Below, in pieces: positions 61,917-64,000 of a DNA stretch of 64,000 nucleotides. The notes below the pieces were generated by a model, which saw nothing but the letters and a program-made list of their open reading frames with translations, was not told where the DNA came from and searched no databases. This stretch comes from Methanoculleus sp. Lineage in GTDB: Archaea; Halobacteriota; Methanomicrobia; Methanomicrobiales; Methanomicrobiaceae. Numbering within the stretch: position 1 is the stretch's first letter; each line of letters begins with the position of its first letter. A program made the position numbers and the translations under genes. Location of the stretch: NCBI GenBank assembly GCA_011045995.1, contig DSBQ01000051.1, positions 1 through 64,000 on the forward strand, in the 5' to 3' direction.

Positions 61917-62437
61917 TCCTCGAACCTCTTCCCGCATGCGGTGGGTATGATCTTCATCTGCGCATCCGGATATTCCCGATTGAGTTCTGCGCCTTCGAAG
62001 ATGTGGTCAAGAATCAGGGCGAGGCTTGAGATCTCCGAGTGGGGCTGTGTGGTGACCGATATGTTGTAGTCCGAGAGCGCATAAATGTCCGAAGGAACTT
62101 TTTCAGCACCGACAACGATGAGAACCCTGCCGGCGGCTTTTATCTCAGCTTCCACATCCGTCATGCGCAGGCCATACATGGTCAGGTGGACAACAATGCC
62201 GCCAGCTTCTTTCCATTCGTGGATGCATTTGCGCCATGAGACATTATTCTCAACAAAGAAGTCCCCGCCCCACCGTTCTGCCACATCTTCGATGGATGTT
62301 TTCACTCCCAGATCATCGGCCGCAAGAAACATCCCTTTGCATCCCAGGGCCCGTGCAGTGAGGCCTACATGGGTGGTAACTCTCTGGTCGCGCTCGGGCC
62401 GGTGACCCAAACGGAGTACTGCGACCTCTTCAGGCAT
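61913..62437 (-). CDS. aTrm56, tRNA cytidine-56 2'-O-methyltransferase
   Basis: 174 residues from [29 protein letters not shown]. The start sequence and [29 protein letters not shown] and [12 protein letters not shown] identify the archaeal Trm56 SPOUT methyltransferase, which modifies C56 of the tRNA T loop. GGGGAT stands upstream; an ATG three codons earlier is possible. It overlaps the wHTH stop and its own stop overlaps the ATP-grasp start. Confidence 0.93.
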   Translation of the reverse strand: MPEEVAVLRLGHRPERDQRVTTHVGLTARALGCKGMFLAADDLGVKTSIEDVAERWGGDFFVENNVSWRKCIHEWKEAGGIVVHLTMYGLRMTDVEAEIKAAGRVLIVVGAEKVPSDIYALSDYNISVTTQPHSEISSLALILDHIFEGAELNREYPDAQMKIIPTACGKRFED

Positions 62438-62729
62438 CCGATTCATCCCCGTGATGTTTGACTTTTATTACACCGTTTTCCATTACAAAAGGAGAATTTT
62501 TCATCGTATGGGCTATTTTGCATGAGAACAACATTTCCTGAAGCGAAAGCAGTCGCACGCCCTCCGGGGTCCTTCGAAGGAGGTGGCTCTTTTCCATTCG
62601 TTCCAATGAGGCCGCAACAGTCTCATCCGGCATTCCCGAAACGCTGACCAGCTGCTCGGTCGTTATCCCCGGGGCCGCCTGAATGATATGGTACAGTGTC
62701 CAGTCTGTTTCCTCTTCTCGCACGCTCAT
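62430..62729 (-). CDS. Small winged-helix protein
   Basis: 99 residues. The helix-turn-helix region ([54 protein letters not shown]) is MarR-like; a short tail follows with a Cys. It is the first gene of the leftward operon that has Trm56, ATP-grasp, TFE and HD proteins, so it may regulate it. No family name can be given. Confidence 0.7.
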   Translation of the reverse strand: MSVREEETDWTLYHIIQAAPGITTEQLVSVSGMPDETVAASLERMEKSHLLRRTPEGVRLLSLQEMLFSCKIAHTMKNSPFVMENGVIKVKHHGDESDA

Positions 62730-62830
62730 GAATTTGCGCTGAAAGCAGGATATAGTTTTTTACCTGCCCGTACCAACACAAAAGGAGTGACGCGCCCTGA
62801 CACATCAATGCATCAGGAGGAGTGCCTCAT

Positions 62831-63223
62831 ATGATGGATTACTATGAGCTGGCACAGCTTGCCGACAAGATACTCGAGATTGCAGATGATGAACTGCCCG
62901 CCCTTGCAGATATTCTGGACGAACTCGACCCGGAGGTCCGGGAAGAATTGATATTCTCGGATTTTTTGAACGCCTATCAGGTATTTTACTACTTTTTCCG
63001 GGAAGAGCCGGATATTCTCCTCGATGAACGGCTCAGCCTTCTTCCCGCAAGTGCGGTCCGAAAGGGAGTCCTTGCAGAGGAGCGTGATCTTCTGGAGCTC
63101 ATCTTCATTGCTCAGGATGATGTGCCGGAGATGCTGGTCACCGATGGTGAAGAAATTCTGCAGAGGTTTGCCGGCCCCCGTGCCTATCGTGAAGCGGTGC
63201 AGTGGGCCGATGAGCAGGCGTGA
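62831..63223 (+). CDS. Hypothetical acidic helical protein
   Basis: 130 residues from MMDYYELAQLADKILEIADDELPALADILDELDPEVREELIF. Strongly acidic and leucine-rich, predicted all helical; no signal peptide and no cysteines. AGGAGG stands upstream. It is divergent from the wHTH operon and convergent with UPF0280. I do not recognise a family; the pattern suggests a helical-repeat or adaptor protein. Confidence 0.65.
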   Translation: MMDYYELAQLADKILEIADDELPALADILDELDPEVREELIFSDFLNAYQVFYYFFREEPDILLDERLSLLPASAVRKGVLAEERDLLELIFIAQDDVPEMLVTDGEEILQRFAGPRAYREAVQWADEQA

Positions 63224-63232
63224 CAACTCCCC

Positions 63233-63940
63233 TTAATGCCCTGCCGTGATGAGAGAGAGATCCACGTTTGCTGCAGCAATCTCCGGGAGGTCACCCCAGC
63301 GGTGGATCTCCTCCCCGTGGACGATGAAAACTCCCTGGACTTCGTCCGGGTTGAGGCGGGAGAAGATATTGGTGTCTCCGGTGCCTGCGATATTGCATAG
63401 TGCGGTTGCCCACGCATCCGCAAGGGATACATTGCGTGAAAAGACCGTGACCGCATCCGCAGTTCCAAAGGAAACTGAGGGTCCGACAGTCGCAGATGAC
63501 GTACAGATACCAAGGATCTCTTCCTGCGGGGGAAGCAGGAATGCAAGTTTTCCTGAAAGGGGCGATGTTCCGGCATACAGCCCGATTCTCACCGGTCTGT
63601 CGGCAACGACTGCGATATCCCCTCCGTTATCGACAATCCCGAACTCTGCGCCTGCTTCCTCCATTGCTTCGACCCCCGCCCAGGCAATGGTTCCTGCAAC
63701 CGCGGCCATCGGGCCGACCCCTGCGCTCTTCGCCGCATCTGCCATCCGCCCGGCGACCAATGAACCGGCAGGTGCAGGGTAGGGTTCATAGGTCACTGCA
63801 AAGAAGGGATCGGTTGCGATGATCGCTTCAATTTCTGTGCGTGCCGAGATCATCGCATCCTTTGCTGCTTCGATATATTCCTGCCGTTCTGCAAGAATGG
63901 TGGTAATCGTTGTCCGGTACTGGAAATGCTCGCGAATCAT
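63233..63940 (-). CDS. UPF0280 family protein (ApbE-like, linked to homocysteine synthesis)
   Basis: 235 residues. Contains AGVGPMAAVAGTIAWAGVEAMEEAGAEFGIVDNGGDIAVVADRP and SSATVGPSVSFGTADAVTVFSRN, the UPF0280/COG2122 signature, distantly like ApbE. In Methanosarcina a COG2122 protein is part of the homocysteine synthesis route with COG1900 and a NIL/ferredoxin protein (from memory). Its ATG overlaps the stop of the ferredoxin-domain gene (ATGA), which fits that set. Confidence 0.88.
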   Translation of the reverse strand: MIREHFQYRTTITTILAERQEYIEAAKDAMISARTEIEAIIATDPFFAVTYEPYPAPAGSLVAGRMADAAKSAGVGPMAAVAGTIAWAGVEAMEEAGAEFGIVDNGGDIAVVADRPVRIGLYAGTSPLSGKLAFLLPPQEEILGICTSSATVGPSVSFGTADAVTVFSRNVSLADAWATALCNIAGTGDTNIFSRLNPDEVQGVFIVHGEEIHRWGDLPEIAAANVDLSLITAGH

Positions 63941-64000
63941 TGGAGGAGGGAGAGCGCGTTATGTGGACAGGCGATGACGCATTTCCCGCAGAGAATGCAT
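63937..64000 (-). CDS. 4Fe-4S ferredoxin-domain protein, C-terminus only (partial)
   Basis: The last 20 codons read CILCGKCVIACPHNALSLLQ then TGA at 63937. The CX2CX2CX3CP pattern is a [4Fe-4S] ferredoxin motif. The start is outside the window. Coupled by ATGA to UPF0280. A NIL-ferredoxin protein of homocysteine synthesis is a reasonable guess, but the rest is not seen. Confidence 0.8.
   Translation of the reverse strand, partial: CILCGKCVIACPHNALSLLQ

Noticed and set aside
1-64000. CRISPR arrays, insertion sequences, integrases, phage genes
   Set aside because: No regularly spaced repeats with unique spacers and no transposase or integrase motifs were seen. The only tandem repeat is the hairpin array at 30.4 kb.

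Overview
The window is a chromosomal segment of a hydrogenotrophic, formate-using methanogenic archaeon, most likely order Methanomicrobiales (genus not decided). Supporting genes are the start of a formate dehydrogenase alpha subunit with the formate channel FdhC, four methyl-coenzyme M reductase (MCR) associated marker genes (YcaO, TfuA, Mmp10, marker 8), two-subunit pyruvate carboxylase, archaeal information-processing proteins (TFE, LSm, aTrm56, RtcB/archease, archaeal RecJ-like DHH protein, VAT/Cdc48), SecF-SecD, a type IV pilin-like protein and an intron-containing tRNA-Met. Coding density is high, genes overlap often (ATGA/GTGA junctions) and Shine-Dalgarno motifs of GGAGG/GGTGA type are common, beside a few apparently leaderless genes.

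Layout. 0-3.3 kb: formate uptake and oxidation (fdhC, two uncharacterised membrane genes, fdhA start) and a beta-carbonic anhydrase. 3.3-6.4 kb: small DUF4405 membrane protein, copper ATPase and copper chaperone. 6.5-10.6 kb: MCR modification genes (ycaO-tfuA for thioglycine, mmp10 for methylarginine) and tRNA-Thr. 10.6-13.7 kb: SRAP protein, a decayed radical-SAM gene, DUF6508, a small membrane protein and tRNA-Met. 14-20.8 kb: a biotin island: pyruvate carboxylase pycB-pycA, a biotin ECF transporter (T, A', A, BioY) and biotin ligase/repressor BirA with a recognisable BirA operator. 20.8-24.3 kb: methanogen DUFs, RtcB, archease, a small regulator. 24.5-28.4 kb: SecF-SecD, thioredoxin, HhH-GPD glycosylase, class II aldolase. 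28.4-31.1 kb: AglJ-like glycosyltransferase, GtrA-zinc ribbon protein, pilin-like protein, an array of hairpin/T-tract repeats, a winged-helix Cys-cluster protein and LSm. 31.2-36.5 kb: class I fructose bisphosphatase, Hsp20, Cdc48, 5-formyl-THF cyclo-ligase, AroD. 36.6-44 kb: rightward block with an NrdG-like activase, UPF0200 kinase, TIM-barrel protein, RNase Z, a twin MgtE transporter, a twin PhoU/TrkA-C protein and RecJ-like nuclease. 44-46.6 kb: small hypotheticals. 46.6-51.7 kb: CheR, a soluble chemoreceptor, a ParA ATPase and, divergently, a small GTPase. 51.7-59 kb: lipoprotein, adenine deaminase, DUF1624, marker 8, HAD, TspO, sensor kinase, tRNA-Leu. 59.3-64 kb: ACT regulator, an overlapping operon of wHTH, aTrm56, ATP-grasp, TFE and HD genes, then UPF0280 with a ferredoxin-domain gene cut by the edge.

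Functional links. Formate transport, formate oxidation and CO2/bicarbonate exchange sit together. BirA links biotin uptake to biotinylation of PycB. RtcB and archease perform the ligation needed for intron-containing tRNAs such as the tRNA-Met here. Cdc48 and Hsp20 form a stress operon with a palindrome at the promoter. The points most worth a second look are the BirA operator, the Cdc48 promoter palindrome, a possible split MgtE transporter/regulator pair, the ParA-chemoreceptor-CheR cluster, the tandem hairpin array, and the uncharacterised membrane OB-fold gene inside the formate locus. I found no CRISPR array, insertion sequence, integrase or phage module.
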